64,000 nucleotides of DNA, from NCBI RefSeq assembly GCF_004116405.1, contig NZ_SDIC01000003.1:372001-436000 (forward strand), given 5' to 3'. How positions within the stretch are numbered: position 1 is the first letter of the stretch; each line of letters begins with the position of its first letter. Both the position numbers and the translations under genes were made by a program. Below are positions 29,219 through 38,628 of this stretch, piece after piece. The stretch is from Halegenticoccus tardaugens (GTDB taxonomy: Archaea; Halobacteriota; Halobacteria; Halobacteriales; Haloferacaceae). Below the pieces are notes generated by a model. It saw only the letters and a program-made list of their open reading frames with translations. It had not been told where the DNA came from and ran no database searches.

Positions 29219-30058
29219 TCACCGCCCGGCGACCGCCCGGAGCGCGAACGCCAGGTTCTCCTTTCGCTCCCTGACGCGCCGGTAGAAGTACGAGAACCAC
29301 TTCGCGCCGTAGGGGGCGTACTGCCACACCTCGTACCCCTGCGCGGCGAGGTCGCGCTGGGCGTCCTCGCGCACGCCCATGAGCATCTGAATCTCGAAGG
29401 GCGTGCCGTGTTCCTCGTGGAGGTCGATGGCGTGCCGGATCATCGCCGGATCGTGGCTCCCGACCGCGACGCCGCCGTCGAATCGGTCGAACACGAACTC
29501 CAGATCCTCGCGGTACGCCTCGTCGACCTCCCCTTTCTTCGTGTAGGCGATGTTCGACGGCTCGTCGTACGCGCCCTTGACGAGCCGAACCTTCCCCGGA
29601 ACGTCCGCCAGCCGGTCTAGATCCTCGCGGGTTCGCCGGAGGTTCGCCTGCACGCAGACGCCGACGCCGCCGTCGAACTCGCGGGCGAACTCCTCGTAGG
29701 CGTTCAGCGTCGCGTCCGTCGTCGTGTGATCCTCCATGTCACACCAGACGAACACGTCCCGCTCGCTCGCGTGCGCCACGATCTCGCCGAAGTTCCTGCG
29801 AAACACGTCCTCGCCCACGTCGAGGCCGATCTGCGACGGTTTGACCGAGATGCACGCGTCGAGTCCGGAACCGGCGATGTCCTCGACGAGCCCGCGGTAC
29901 GCGGCGGCGTCCTCGTCGGCGGGTCGTTGTTCGCGGTAGTGTTCGCCGAGGAGGTTCAGGATGACCTTCACGCCGTCTTCGTTCGTCCGACGCGCGTGGT
30001 CGAGCGCCACCGCCGGAACCTCTCCGGCGACGAATCGGCTCGCGATCGGCGGGATCAT
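29219..30058 (-). CDS. proline dehydrogenase
   Basis: 279 residues, the monofunctional FAD-containing barrel that oxidises proline to pyrroline-5-carboxylate. Visible are VKVILNLLGEHY near the N-terminus, CISVKPSQIGLD, FVWCDMEDHTTTD, RLVKGAYDEPSNIAYTKK and the C-terminal QMLMGVREDAQ and YAPYGAKWFSYFYRRVRERKEN motifs that bind substrate. No P5C dehydrogenase is nearby. In haloarchaea proline is both nutrient and stress-related. Confidence 0.92.
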   Translation of the reverse strand: MIPPIASRFVAGEVPAVALDHARRTNEDGVKVILNLLGEHYREQRPADEDAAAYRGLVEDIAGSGLDACISVKPSQIGLDVGEDVFRRNFGEIVAHASERDVFVWCDMEDHTTTDATLNAYEEFAREFDGGVGVCVQANLRRTREDLDRLADVPGKVRLVKGAYDEPSNIAYTKKGEVDEAYREDLEFVFDRFDGGVAVGSHDPAMIRHAIDLHEEHGTPFEIQMLMGVREDAQRDLAAQGYEVWQYAPYGAKWFSYFYRRVRERKENLAFALRAVAGR

Positions 30059-30205
30059 AGCGGAGATGGTTCCACCCGCCGATTAAGCGTATCGCTCTTC
30101 GAGGACGCGTTCCGCCGTTCCCGTCCGTCGCTCTTTTGCGCCCTCCGCGCCGTTTCGTCGCCAGAAACCGTCGGAACTTAGACCCGAGCGGTCCGATTCC
30201 GGCGC

Positions 30206-30748
30206 ATGGTCGTCTCTCTCGTACTGAAGGCGCTCTGGGCGATGTTGCCCGCGTACGTCCCCAACAACGTCGCGGTTCTCGCCGGCGGCGGCCGCCCCAT
30301 GGACGGCGGCCGGACGCTCGGCGGCAGGCGGCTCCTCGGCGACGGGAAGACCTGGCGCGGCACCGCCGTCGGGACGCTCGCGGGCTTCCTTCTGGCGCTC
30401 GGGCTGAACGCCGTCAACCGGCGGGCGTCCGAGCGGCTCGACGTCTCGCTCCCCGAATTTCCCCCCCGGGCCGGCCTCGCGCTCGCGCTCGGCGCGATGG
30501 TCGGCGACGTCGGCGCGTCGTTCCTCAAGCGCCGAACCGGCCGCCGGCGCGGCGCGTCGTTCCCGGTGCTCGACCAACTCGACTTCGTCGCCGGCGCGCT
30601 CGGCCTCGCGCGACTCGTCGCGCCCCGCTGGTTCGCCGGCACGTTCTCGCGTCCGGTCCTCGCCGCCGTGGTCGTGATCACGCCCGCCCTGCACGTCGGG
30701 ACGAACGTGATCGCCTACGCCCTCGGGCTGAAGGACGAACCGTGGTGA
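30206..30748 (+). CDS. carS: CDP-archaeol synthase
   Basis: 180 residues with about five membrane segments. It activates unsaturated archaeol phosphate with CTP, the step before polar head groups are added in archaeal lipid synthesis. Conserved motifs are [24 protein letters not shown] (about 41-53), [15 protein letters not shown] and [23 protein letters not shown] near 30174-30182 is centred about 28 nt before the ATG. pyrE follows on the same strand after about 150 nt with its own promoter. Confidence 0.94.
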   Translation: MVVSLVLKALWAMLPAYVPNNVAVLAGGGRPMDGGRTLGGRRLLGDGKTWRGTAVGTLAGFLLALGLNAVNRRASERLDVSLPEFPPRAGLALALGAMVGDVGASFLKRRTGRRRGASFPVLDQLDFVAGALGLARLVAPRWFAGTFSRPVLAAVVVITPALHVGTNVIAYALGLKDEPW

Positions 30749-30865
30749 GCGGCCTTCGCGCTCCGCGTCGGCGTCATCGGCGTGGGCGCGCCGACCCCGT
30801 CCACGCCGCTTTCGTTCCGCGGCGGCGTCACCGCGACCGCATCGCCGCGCCCTGCAACCGGCCCG

Positions 30866-30873
30866 CTTATACC
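30866..30873 (+). promoter_or_regulatory. TATA box of pyrE
   Basis: CTTATACC is centred about 28 nt before the pyrE ATG, the same sequence and spacing as for the riboflavin operon. Confidence 0.6.
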
Positions 30874-30896
30874 CCTCCACGGACCCACACCCTGCA

Positions 30897-31418
30897 ATGG
30901 CGAATCAGGATCTCATCGAGGCGCTGCGCGACGCCGACGCCGTGCGGTACGGCGAGTTCGAACTCTCCCACGGCGGCACGAGCGACTACTACGTCGACAA
31001 GTACCTCTTCGAGACGGACCCGCGGTGTCTGCGGCTCGTCGCGGAGGCGTTCGCGGCGCGCGTCGAGGGGACGAAGCTCGCCGGAGTCGCGCTCGGGGGC
31101 GTCCCGCTCGTCGCGGTCACGAGCGTCGAAACGGGCCTCCCGTACGTCATCGCCCGAAAGAAGGCGAAGGAGTACGGCACGGCCAAACGGATCGAGGGGC
31201 GACTCGACGACGGCGAGACCGTCGTCGTGCTGGAGGACATCGCGACCACCGGAAAGAGCGCCCTCGACGCGGTCGAGGCGCTGCGCGAGGCGGGCGCGAC
31301 GGTGAACCGGGCGCTCGTCGTCGTCGACCGCGAGGAGGGCGCGCGCGACCTGCTCGCGGATCACGACGTGGAGCTGGAGGCCCTCCTCACGGCGTCGGAC
31401 CTCCTCGCGGAGGCGTAG
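30897..31418 (+). CDS. pyrE: orotate phosphoribosyltransferase
   Basis: 173 residues. It joins orotate to PRPP to give OMP in pyrimidine synthesis. [18 protein letters not shown] is the N-terminal hood, [17 protein letters not shown] the flexible catalytic loop with Lys residues, and [18 protein letters not shown] (about 103-120) the PRPP-binding motif. Length is normal for the haloarchaeal enzyme. Confidence 0.95.
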   Translation: MANQDLIEALRDADAVRYGEFELSHGGTSDYYVDKYLFETDPRCLRLVAEAFAARVEGTKLAGVALGGVPLVAVTSVETGLPYVIARKKAKEYGTAKRIEGRLDDGETVVVLEDIATTGKSALDAVEALREAGATVNRALVVVDREEGARDLLADHDVELEALLTASDLLAEA

Positions 31419-31560
31419 GGATCGTCCGCCGATCCTCACGGTGCGCGCCCGCACCCGTCCCGTCGACGCGCCGGGAACGCCGGGAACGCCACGGACGTGC
31501 CCAAATTCCCTCGTTCATATATCGAAGTATTCATAATTGTGCGAACGCGAGGTCCGCGGC

Positions 31561-32274
31561 ATGAACAGGGCGGAGAAGGCGGCCCTCCAACTGCAAGCGG
31601 TCGCCGTCCTTCGGATGCTAAAGGAGACGCGGACGTACGACGAACTCTCGGCTCTCACCGGCCTTCCGGCCGGCGACCTGAACCGATACGTGAACGGCCA
31701 CGTCCTCCCGGGGACGGAGCGCGCCCGCGAGGTGGTCGAGGGGATCGGCCGCGAGGCGCTCGCGGGCGAACTCGAGGCGCGCGTGGCGTTCGACGAGGAG
31801 GGGTACGTCGACAACTCCGGCGTGGTGTTCGACCAGCCGTTCCTCGACCTCGTCGCGCCCGTCGCGGCCGACGCGTTCGGCTTCGAGCGTCCGGACGTGG
31901 TGCTGACGGCGGCGACCGACGGCATCTCGCTCGGGGCGGCGATGGCGAGCTACTTCGACGCCCGGCTGGCGTACGCGAAGAAGTCGAAGGAGACCGCGGT
32001 CGAGGAGTTCATCGAGTCCCGCCAGCGGCTCGCCTCCGGCATCGAACTCACCTACTACCTCCCGTCGCGCGCGCTCTCGTCCGGCCAGCGGGTGCTCGTC
32101 GTCGACGACCTCATCCGCTCCGGCGAGACGCAGGAACTGCTCCTCGACATCGCCCTGCAAGCCGACGCCCGCGTCGTCGGCGTGTTCACGCTCATCGGCG
32201 TCGGCGACGAGGGGCTCGAACGCGCGGCGGAACTCACCGACGCCCCCGTGGCGGCGCTCACGTCCTTCGAGTGA
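31561..32274 (+). CDS. HTH-phosphoribosyltransferase transcriptional regulator (purine-type, GfcR/PurR-like)
   Basis: 237 residues. An N-terminal helix-turn-helix (about 18-60, TYDELSALTGLPAGDLNRYVNGHVLPGT) is fused to a PRTase fold with a PRPP loop VLVVDDLIRSGETQ (about 179-192) and AATDGISLGAAMA. Bacillus PurR and haloarchaeal GfcR use the same idea: a PRTase domain as ligand sensor. It lies 104 nt upstream of a purine permease on the same strand, so purine or PRPP sensing is likely. ATG 31561 is chosen; an upstream TTG at 31537 would add eight residues. Confidence 0.75.
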   Translation: MNRAEKAALQLQAVAVLRMLKETRTYDELSALTGLPAGDLNRYVNGHVLPGTERAREVVEGIGREALAGELEARVAFDEEGYVDNSGVVFDQPFLDLVAPVAADAFGFERPDVVLTAATDGISLGAAMASYFDARLAYAKKSKETAVEEFIESRQRLASGIELTYYLPSRALSSGQRVLVVDDLIRSGETQELLLDIALQADARVVGVFTLIGVGDEGLERAAELTDAPVAALTSFE

Positions 32275-32346
32275 GCCCCTCGCCGACCGCGCCCGCTTCG
32301 ACGATTATGCGCAGCCCGGTGTACATCTCCGTGCTTCTGGATGAAA

Positions 32347-32357
32347 ATACTTAAATA
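32347..32357 (+). promoter_or_regulatory. TATA box that decides the permease start
   Basis: ATACTTAAATA is centred 27 nt before ATG 32379 but only 18 nt before ATG 32370, so the second ATG fits a leaderless transcript better. Confidence 0.55.
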
Positions 32358-32378
32358 AGCAATGCAGGTATGACCAAC

Positions 32379-33806
32379 ATGGCGATCACGGAAGCCCTCG
32401 AACGACGCTTCGACTTCGAGGGGCACGACACCGACCTGCGGACCGAACTCGTCGCGGGCGTGACGACGTTTCTCGCGATGTCGTACATCGTCGTCGTGAA
32501 CCCCGCCATCCTCGCGGAAGCGATCGAGATCCCCGGATACGAACAGGGCGAGGTGTTTCAGATGATCGCCATCGCGACGATCCTCGCGTCGGCCATCGGG
32601 ACGCTCGTGATGGCGCTGTACGCGAACCGGCCGTTCGGCCTCGCGCCGGGGATGGGGTTGAACGCCTTCTTCGCGTTCACGGTCGTCATCTCGCTCGGCA
32701 TTCCGTGGCAGACTGCGCTCGCCGCGGTGTTCGTCGAGGGAATACTCTTCATCGTCATCACCGCGGTCGGCGCGCGAAAGCGCATCATCGAACTGTTTCC
32801 CGAACCGGTCAAGTTCGCCGTCGGGGCCGGCATCGGCGTCTTCCTGCTCTTCATCGGGCTCCAGGAGATCGGGATCGTCGTCGCCGACGACTCCACGCTC
32901 GTCACGCTCGGCAGCGTGGCCTCGAACCCCTCCGCCGTCCTCGGCGTCGCCGGCCTCGCGCTGACGCTCGTCCTGTGGACGCGCGGGGTGACCGGCGCGA
33001 TCGTCTTCGGCATCCTCTCGACGACGGTCGTCGCGTGGGCGCTCACGCTCGCGAACGCCGTTTCTGCCGGGACGCTCGTCCCCGAGGACGCCGCCGCGGC
33101 CGTTCGATCCGGCGGCGCTGCGGGCTTCGTCTCCGACGCCCAGTTCGACATCTCGCCGCTGGCCGGGGCGTTCGTCGAGGGCCTCCGCGACGTCGATCCG
33201 CTGACGTTCGCGCTCGTCGTGTTCACGTTCTTCTTCGTCGACTTCTTCGACACCGCCGGGACGCTGATCGGCGTCGCGCAGTTCGGCGGCTTCCTCGACG
33301 AGGACGGCGACCTCCCCGAGATCGAAAAGCCGCTCATGGCCGACGCGGTCGGCACCACCGCCGGCGCGATCCTCGGCACGTCGACCGTGACGACGTACAT
33401 CGAGTCCTCGACCGGCGTCGAGGAAGGCGGCCGGACCGGCTTCACCGCGCTCGTCGTCGCCGGGTTGTTTCTCCTCTCTTTGCCCGTCGTTCCCCTCATC
33501 TCCGCGATTCCGACCTACGCCTCGTTCATCGCGCTCGTCGTCGTCGGCGTCATCATGTTTCAGGGCGTCGTCGACATCGACTGGCACGACCCGGCGTGGT
33601 CGGTCTCCGCGGCGCTCACGATCACCGTCATGCCCCTCACGTACTCCATCGCCGAGGGGCTCGCCGCTGGGATCATCAGCTACCCGGTCGTCATGGCGGC
33701 GAACGGCGATGCGGGCGACGTCCGCCTCGGCCAGTGGGTGATCGCCGCGGCGCTCGTCGGGTACTTCTACGTCCAGACGAGCGGCATGCTCGCCGGCGCG
33801 GTCTGA
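32379..33806 (+). CDS. NCS2 family (AzgA-type) purine permease
   Basis: 475 residues with about 12-14 membrane segments. AzgA-type hallmarks are GLAPGMGLNAFFAFTV (TM3 region, about 88-103), FVDFFDTAGTLIG (about 286-298) and STVTTYIESSTGVEEGGRTG, which form the substrate site for adenine, guanine or hypoxanthine uptake driven by protons. Exact substrate is not deducible. It has its own promoter but probably belongs with the PRTase-type regulator upstream. Confidence 0.9.
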   Translation: MAITEALERRFDFEGHDTDLRTELVAGVTTFLAMSYIVVVNPAILAEAIEIPGYEQGEVFQMIAIATILASAIGTLVMALYANRPFGLAPGMGLNAFFAFTVVISLGIPWQTALAAVFVEGILFIVITAVGARKRIIELFPEPVKFAVGAGIGVFLLFIGLQEIGIVVADDSTLVTLGSVASNPSAVLGVAGLALTLVLWTRGVTGAIVFGILSTTVVAWALTLANAVSAGTLVPEDAAAAVRSGGAAGFVSDAQFDISPLAGAFVEGLRDVDPLTFALVVFTFFFVDFFDTAGTLIGVAQFGGFLDEDGDLPEIEKPLMADAVGTTAGAILGTSTVTTYIESSTGVEEGGRTGFTALVVAGLFLLSLPVVPLISAIPTYASFIALVVVGVIMFQGVVDIDWHDPAWSVSAALTITVMPLTYSIAEGLAAGIISYPVVMAANGDAGDVRLGQWVIAAALVGYFYVQTSGMLAGAV

Positions 33807-33918
33807 GCCGCGCCGATTCCGTCCGCTGTGCGGCCCCGCCGACGATCGAGGCGCTTTCTCTCACCGGTCGCCGGAGCGTACCACAAAAGTTTCAACAACT
33901 GGACTATCTTCTCCGCCC

Positions 33919-35325
33919 GTGAACTCCTCGCTGCCACCGCGGCGCTGGCTCCTTCGCGGGCTGGCGCTCCTGGCCGTCCTCGCCCTCCTCTCGCCGGCCG
34001 GCGTCGCCGCCGTCACCGACTCGTCGTCAGACCACGCCGACCTCCAGCGCGGGACGATACAGAGCCCCGCCGACGGCGAGACCGTCGTCTCCGTCCAGGG
34101 TTTCCACTTCGAGGGCCGAGACTCCGAGAAGAAGCCGGCTCGCCTCGTCTCCGTCGGCGAACGGGGGGAGACGGAGTGGGTGTACAACGGCTCGAAGCGC
34201 GGCGCGACGTGGTTCTACGACGTGGATCCGATGCCGAACGGCAACCTGCTCGTCACCTCCACGAAGCCCGGAACAACGCTCGTGTACGAGTTGGACCCCG
34301 AGACGAAAGAGCGCGAGTGGGAGGAGGAGTTCGACCTCGAAGACACCCACGACGTGGCGCGGCTGAGCGAGGACGAACTCGTCGTCGCCAACATGCGCCA
34401 GTGGGACGAGGGGTACGACACGAGCAACGATCGGGTCTTCGTCTACAACCGGACGACGGGGGAGATCACGTGGGAGTGGTACTTCAAGGATCACTACCCC
34501 GAGTCGACCGACGGCGGGATGAACGAGGACTGGAGCCATGTCAACGACGTCGACGTGCTCGACGACGAGCGCCTGCTGCTCTCGCCGCGGAACTTCGATC
34601 AGGCGATCATCGTCGACCGCGAGACGGGTGAGATCGAAGAGCGGCTCGGCGAGGACGACGACCACGACGTGCTGAACGAACAGCACAACCCCGACTACCT
34701 CGAAAGCGAGGACGGCGCGCCGACGATGCTCGTCGCCGACTCCGAAAACGACCGCGTCGTCGAGTACGCGAAAGAGGACGGGGAGTGGACGAAGACGTGG
34801 GAGGTCGGCGGGCCGGGTCAGCTGAACTGGCCGCGCGACGCCGACCGCCTGCCGAACGGTAACACGCTCATCACGGACACGCTCAACCACCGCGTCATCG
34901 AGGTGACGCCGGAGGGCGAGATCGTCTGGGAGTACTACGCGACGTGGGGGCCGTACGACGCCGAACGCGTCGAACACGGCCCCGAGTCGAACGGGCCGAC
35001 GATCGCCGACATGGAGGCGCAGGGCACCTACGACGTGCGCGGCAGCGCCGGACTCCGGCCCGGAACCGGCGACAGGCTGCCCTTCGCCGTGCGGGTGGAA
35101 GCGACGTTCTCGGAGACGCCGCTCGAAGGGCCGATGGTCGAGTTCGCCCGGACGTGGTCGCACGTCACCCCGTGGATCCAGCCGACGTGGATGACCAGTT
35201 GGGACTTCGCGTTCGCCGTCTTCGGCCTCCTGACCGCGCTCGGCTGGGGCGCGGTCGAGGTCGTCTACCAGCGGCGTCGGCTCCTCGACCGCGCCCGGAC
35301 CGTCGCCGCGCGAATCCGAGCGTGA
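33919..35325 (+). CDS. membrane-anchored beta-propeller protein (arylsulfotransferase ASST-like)
   Basis: 468 residues, GTG start. An N-terminal hydrophobic signal or anchor (about 9-31) precedes a large extracellular region with propeller-type repeats such as PNGNLLVTSTKPGTTLVYELD and PNGNTLITDTLNHRVIEVTPEG, each with a WxW/WEY-type closing strand. A second membrane segment lies near 428-448, followed by a basic tail inside the cell. Family resemblance is to arylsulfotransferases; the catalytic His of true ASST is not identified, so enzymatic function is uncertain. Confidence 0.7.
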   Translation: MNSSLPPRRWLLRGLALLAVLALLSPAGVAAVTDSSSDHADLQRGTIQSPADGETVVSVQGFHFEGRDSEKKPARLVSVGERGETEWVYNGSKRGATWFYDVDPMPNGNLLVTSTKPGTTLVYELDPETKEREWEEEFDLEDTHDVARLSEDELVVANMRQWDEGYDTSNDRVFVYNRTTGEITWEWYFKDHYPESTDGGMNEDWSHVNDVDVLDDERLLLSPRNFDQAIIVDRETGEIEERLGEDDDHDVLNEQHNPDYLESEDGAPTMLVADSENDRVVEYAKEDGEWTKTWEVGGPGQLNWPRDADRLPNGNTLITDTLNHRVIEVTPEGEIVWEYYATWGPYDAERVEHGPESNGPTIADMEAQGTYDVRGSAGLRPGTGDRLPFAVRVEATFSETPLEGPMVEFARTWSHVTPWIQPTWMTSWDFAFAVFGLLTALGWGAVEVVYQRRRLLDRARTVAARIRA

Positions 35326-35431
35326 GGCGCGGGCGTTCGGGGGCGCGTCGGGACGCCGAGGGGCGCGAGCGGCGCGCTCGGGGCGCACACTACCGTCGCA
35401 TTCTTAACGCGCACACCCTTACGTGCCGCCG

Positions 35432-35698
35432 ATGTCGCAACTCGTCCTGTACGAACTCGACGGCTGCCCCTTCTGCGCGAAGGTGAGGAACAAGCTGGCG
35501 GAACTCGGACTCGAATACGACTCCCGAACCGTCCCCCGCGCCCGCTCGGAGCGGACCGAGGTGAAGGAGATCAGCGGACAGACGGGCGTCCCGGTGCTCG
35601 TCGACGAGGAACACGGCGTCGAGGGGATGCCGGAGAGCGACGACATCGTCTCGTACCTCGAAGAGACGTACGGGTCGGGCGTCGAAAACGCGGCGTAA
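35432..35698 (+). CDS. glutaredoxin/glutathione S-transferase N-domain-type thioredoxin-fold protein
   Basis: 88 residues with the redox motif CPFC (12-15), TGVPVLVD as the cis-Pro loop and MPESDDIVSYLEETYG at the C-terminus, a complete thioredoxin fold. Likely reduces disulfides with a low-molecular-weight thiol (gamma-glutamylcysteine in haloarchaea, from general knowledge). ATG 35432 is chosen over GTG 35423. Convergent with the COG1395 regulator; stops 3 nt apart. Confidence 0.88.
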   Translation: MSQLVLYELDGCPFCAKVRNKLAELGLEYDSRTVPRARSERTEVKEISGQTGVPVLVDEEHGVEGMPESDDIVSYLEETYGSGVENAA

Positions 35699-35701
35699 CG
35701 C

Positions 35702-36673
35702 CTACCCCTCGACCGGTTCCCGCGCCCGCTCGCGGATGAGATCGCGGATCTCGTCGGGGTCGTCGATCCCGGCGAGTTCCTCGCAGCTGACGAGGGCGGT
35801 TCCCTCGACCGCCTCGCGCTTCGAACGCTCCTCGGTGAAGTAGACGGAGCGGGTCCGCGCGACGCGGCTGATCGAGGACATGATCCGCGCGCGCTTTTCG
35901 GCGCTCCGCGTGAACGCCGAGTGGCCCGTCAGCAGGTTCTCCTCCTTGCGGTCGCTGTCCTCGCCGACCGCCTTGAAGGGCGCGCGGGCGGTCGGGTGGA
36001 CGGTAAAGCCCGCCCGCGTCAGCACGGAGACGACGTGTTCGTCGTCGGGGTCCGCGGCGGGCGCTTCGGGCGTCGGCTCCGCGTCGCGGACCTCCTCCGC
36101 GCCCTCCATCACGTCGACCGGACTGCTGAACGGACGCTCGAACAGCTCTTCGAGGTGGATTGCGACCTCGATGCTGGCGTTCATGCCGTCCTCGTACTTT
36201 GAGACGGTCCGGCGGGAGACGCCGAGTTCGGTCGCCAACCGCCCCAGGCTCCAGCCGCGACGCTCGCGCTCGTCGGCGAGCAGGTCGCCGTCGATGTTGA
36301 CGTAGAGTCCGCCGGGTGCCGCGTAGATGAGCGGCGGGACGCCCTCGACGAAGAGGTCCATGGCGGTGTCGGGGTTGAGTACCGGCACGCCGTGGCGGAA
36401 GTAGACGACGCCCGGCTTGAGGTCCTCGTCGCGGGTTCTGAGCCCGACGACCATCGGCGTCGCCGACAGGTACAGCCCGAGCCGGCGCATCTCCGCGCCC
36501 GTCTCGCCGTCGAACGCGTCGATGTTTCCGAGGATCTTCACGAGGACGAGGTCCTCGCCGCGTCGGGCGGCGAGGTCGAAGCTCTTCGGTCTGATCGCAC
36601 AGCGGTCGCTCACCGCGAAGCCGGCGTCGCGCAGCATGGCTGCGACGTTTCCGACGAGAGCGGACCGGGACAT
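35702..36673 (-). CDS. COG1395-family HTH transcriptional regulator
   Basis: 323 residues. A Cro/C1-type HTH sits in the middle (about 128-185, [32 protein letters not shown]), flanked by N- and C-terminal domains resembling endonuclease-type alpha/beta folds ([21 protein letters not shown]). This architecture is characteristic of a conserved archaeal family (predicted regulators). Divergent from tiaS; DNA targets unknown. Confidence 0.88.
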   Translation of the reverse strand: MSRSALVGNVAAMLRDAGFAVSDRCAIRPKSFDLAARRGEDLVLVKILGNIDAFDGETGAEMRRLGLYLSATPMVVGLRTRDEDLKPGVVYFRHGVPVLNPDTAMDLFVEGVPPLIYAAPGGLYVNIDGDLLADERERRGWSLGRLATELGVSRRTVSKYEDGMNASIEVAIHLEELFERPFSSPVDVMEGAEEVRDAEPTPEAPAADPDDEHVVSVLTRAGFTVHPTARAPFKAVGEDSDRKEENLLTGHSAFTRSAEKRARIMSSISRVARTRSVYFTEERSKREAVEGTALVSCEELAGIDDPDEIRDLIRERAREPVEG

Positions 36674-36819
36674 ACCGGATAATAAGCCGTTCCGCGCATA
36701 TATGTGTTGTGTCGGCCGTTCGGAGCCCCGTCTCCCGATTCGTTCCGCGAGCGGGAATAGAGTTAAATACCGGAGTCGAACGCGAAAGCGCCTTTTCGCC
36801 CGACAGGCTACACCACGCC

Positions 36820-38139
36820 ATGACGGTCATCGGTCTCGACGACACGGACTCCCGCGAGCGGGGGATGTGCACGACGTACGTCGCGACGCGCGTCGCCGAG
36901 GCCGTCCGCGGGGCCGGCGGCCGGGTGCGCGAACTGCTCCTCGTCCGGCTCAACCCGGCGGTGGAGCACAAGACCCGCGGGAACGCCGCGCTCGCGATCC
37001 ACGCCGACATCGACCCCGACGAGGCGTTCGCGCTCGCCGCCCGCGAGCTCGACCGCCTCGCGGAGACGGACGACGCCCGAACGAGTCCGGGCGTCGTCGT
37101 CGCCGACGGCGATCCCGCGGCAGTCCCCGACGCCGTCTCCGACTTCGCGCGCCGCGCGGTTCGCGAACTGCACGCCGTCGACGACGCCGTTTCGCTGCTC
37201 GACGCCGCCGGCTACCGCCACCGCGGTTGGAAGGGGGGCCGCGGTCGGATCGGCGCGCTCGCCGCCGTCGGGGCGGACGCGGCGTTCGACGAGTGGACGT
37301 ACGAGCGCATCTCCTACCGCGAGCCCGGCCGCTGGGGCACCCCCCGCGACGTCGACGACGCGTCCGCGTTCTCGGCCGCGGCGGACGGGTACCCGGCGGT
37401 CTGGGACACGGTCGATCGGGTCGAAGGGGAACTCGTCTGCGTCCCGCACACGCCGTGTCCCATCCTCCACGGCGTCCGCGGGGACGACCCGGACGCCGTC
37501 CGCGCCGTCGCCGAAGCCATCGACGGCGAACCCGCGGAGCGGACGGCGCTGTTCCGGACGAATCAGGGGACGGACGCCCACCTCCGCCCCGGAACGCTCG
37601 ACGGAGTCGGATCGTCGGCGAAACGCGGGAAACGCGGCCCAGCCTCCCCCGAACCGGTCGAGGACGGTCGCGCCTACCGGCTCACGGGGACCGTTTCGGA
37701 CGCGCCTAAAACGCGGCCCGGCGGACACGTGTTCCTGACGCTCGTCGTCGACGGGGGAGACCTCCCCTGCGTGGCGTTCGAGCCGACGAAGCGGTTTCGC
37801 GACCGCGTCCGGGCGCTCCGCTCCGGCGACCGGGTGACCGTCTGCGGCGAAGTCCGCGACGGGACGCTCAAGCTGGAGAAATTCGCCGCGCGCGCGCTCG
37901 TGCGGACGAAACTGGTCACGCCGGACTGTCCGGACTGCGGGCGAACGATGAAGAGCGCTGGCCGGGGGCAGGGGTACCGCTGCCGCGAGTGCGGAACGCG
38001 CGCGCCCGATCGGGTCGAGGCCCCGCTCGATCGCGACCTCGACCTCGGGTGGTACGAGGTCCCGCCGTGTGCCCGTAGACACATCGCGAAGCCGCTCGTC
38101 CGCGGCGGCTTCGACGCGCCCGTCCACCCGGAGCGGTAG
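36820..38139 (+). CDS. tiaS: tRNA(Ile2) 2-agmatinylcytidine synthetase
   Basis: 439 residues. It attaches agmatine to C34 of the CAU tRNA-Ile so that it reads [23 protein letters not shown] is the diagnostic N-terminus. After the kinase-like and FLD domains come an OB fold (about 285-365) and a C-terminal zinc ribbon (CPDC and CREC pairs, about 368-392). Start 36820 is the family start; upstream frame is non-homologous. A possible TATA element, GTTAAATACC, lies about 57 nt upstream. Confidence 0.94.
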   Translation: MTVIGLDDTDSRERGMCTTYVATRVAEAVRGAGGRVRELLLVRLNPAVEHKTRGNAALAIHADIDPDEAFALAARELDRLAETDDARTSPGVVVADGDPAAVPDAVSDFARRAVRELHAVDDAVSLLDAAGYRHRGWKGGRGRIGALAAVGADAAFDEWTYERISYREPGRWGTPRDVDDASAFSAAADGYPAVWDTVDRVEGELVCVPHTPCPILHGVRGDDPDAVRAVAEAIDGEPAERTALFRTNQGTDAHLRPGTLDGVGSSAKRGKRGPASPEPVEDGRAYRLTGTVSDAPKTRPGGHVFLTLVVDGGDLPCVAFEPTKRFRDRVRALRSGDRVTVCGEVRDGTLKLEKFAARALVRTKLVTPDCPDCGRTMKSAGRGQGYRCRECGTRAPDRVEAPLDRDLDLGWYEVPPCARRHIAKPLVRGGFDAPVHPER

Positions 38140-38230
38140 GGTCGGCATGTCGGACGCTTTCGCCCCGTTAGCCTCCGTTTACGGCGTCATAACGGGTCCG
38201 TTAACCGGAACGTTGCGCCGCGCGCCGCCG

Positions 38231-38251
38231 CTTAGGCTCTCTATACCTAAG
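38231..38251 (+). promoter_or_regulatory. inverted repeat across a TATA-like sequence
   Basis: CTTAGG-N9-CCTAAG forms a 6-bp-arm palindrome whose spacer holds CTCTATA. It is about 80 nt before the small gene at 38328. Candidate operator; statistically modest. Confidence 0.35.
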
Positions 38252-38327
38252 GGACTCCCGAGCGGTTGTCTCGTCGTGAAGTGCGGGCTTCGGCGGTCGG
38301 CGTCGGAGCGGCCGGGAGCTAATCCAC

Positions 38328-38549
38328 ATGAGTGCCCCTGACAACACAAGCGAAGTCGAAGCGACTGGCGCGTACCGCGATGCACTCGACCGCTGGCCGG
38401 TGTTCGACGTCGAGTTCGTGCTCGAATCGGACGACCACGGCCGCGACCAGTGCACGCTGTATCCGCGCGAAGCCTCGGAGGAGGAGATCCTCACGAGCTG
38501 GATCTCCGCCGACGAGGGATCGTTTGTCAGCCTCGTCGACGTCCGATAA
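38328..38549 (+). CDS. small haloarchaeal conserved protein (DUF7511-like)
   Basis: 73 residues, acidic. The pattern DQCTLYPREASEEEILTSWISADEGSFVSLVDVR is a recurrent small-protein signature in haloarchaea (I recall it as DUF7511). No catalytic motif, no membrane segment. Stands alone after tiaS with a possible palindromic operator upstream. Function unknown. Confidence 0.7.
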   Translation: MSAPDNTSEVEATGAYRDALDRWPVFDVEFVLESDDHGRDQCTLYPREASEEEILTSWISADEGSFVSLVDVR

Positions 38550-38628
38550 CCGCGACCCGCACGGAACAGTTGCATTCCCCCGGTCGCGCGCTTCGGCGAT
38601 CGAAGCCGCGCGACCATTCCCCTTTCCC

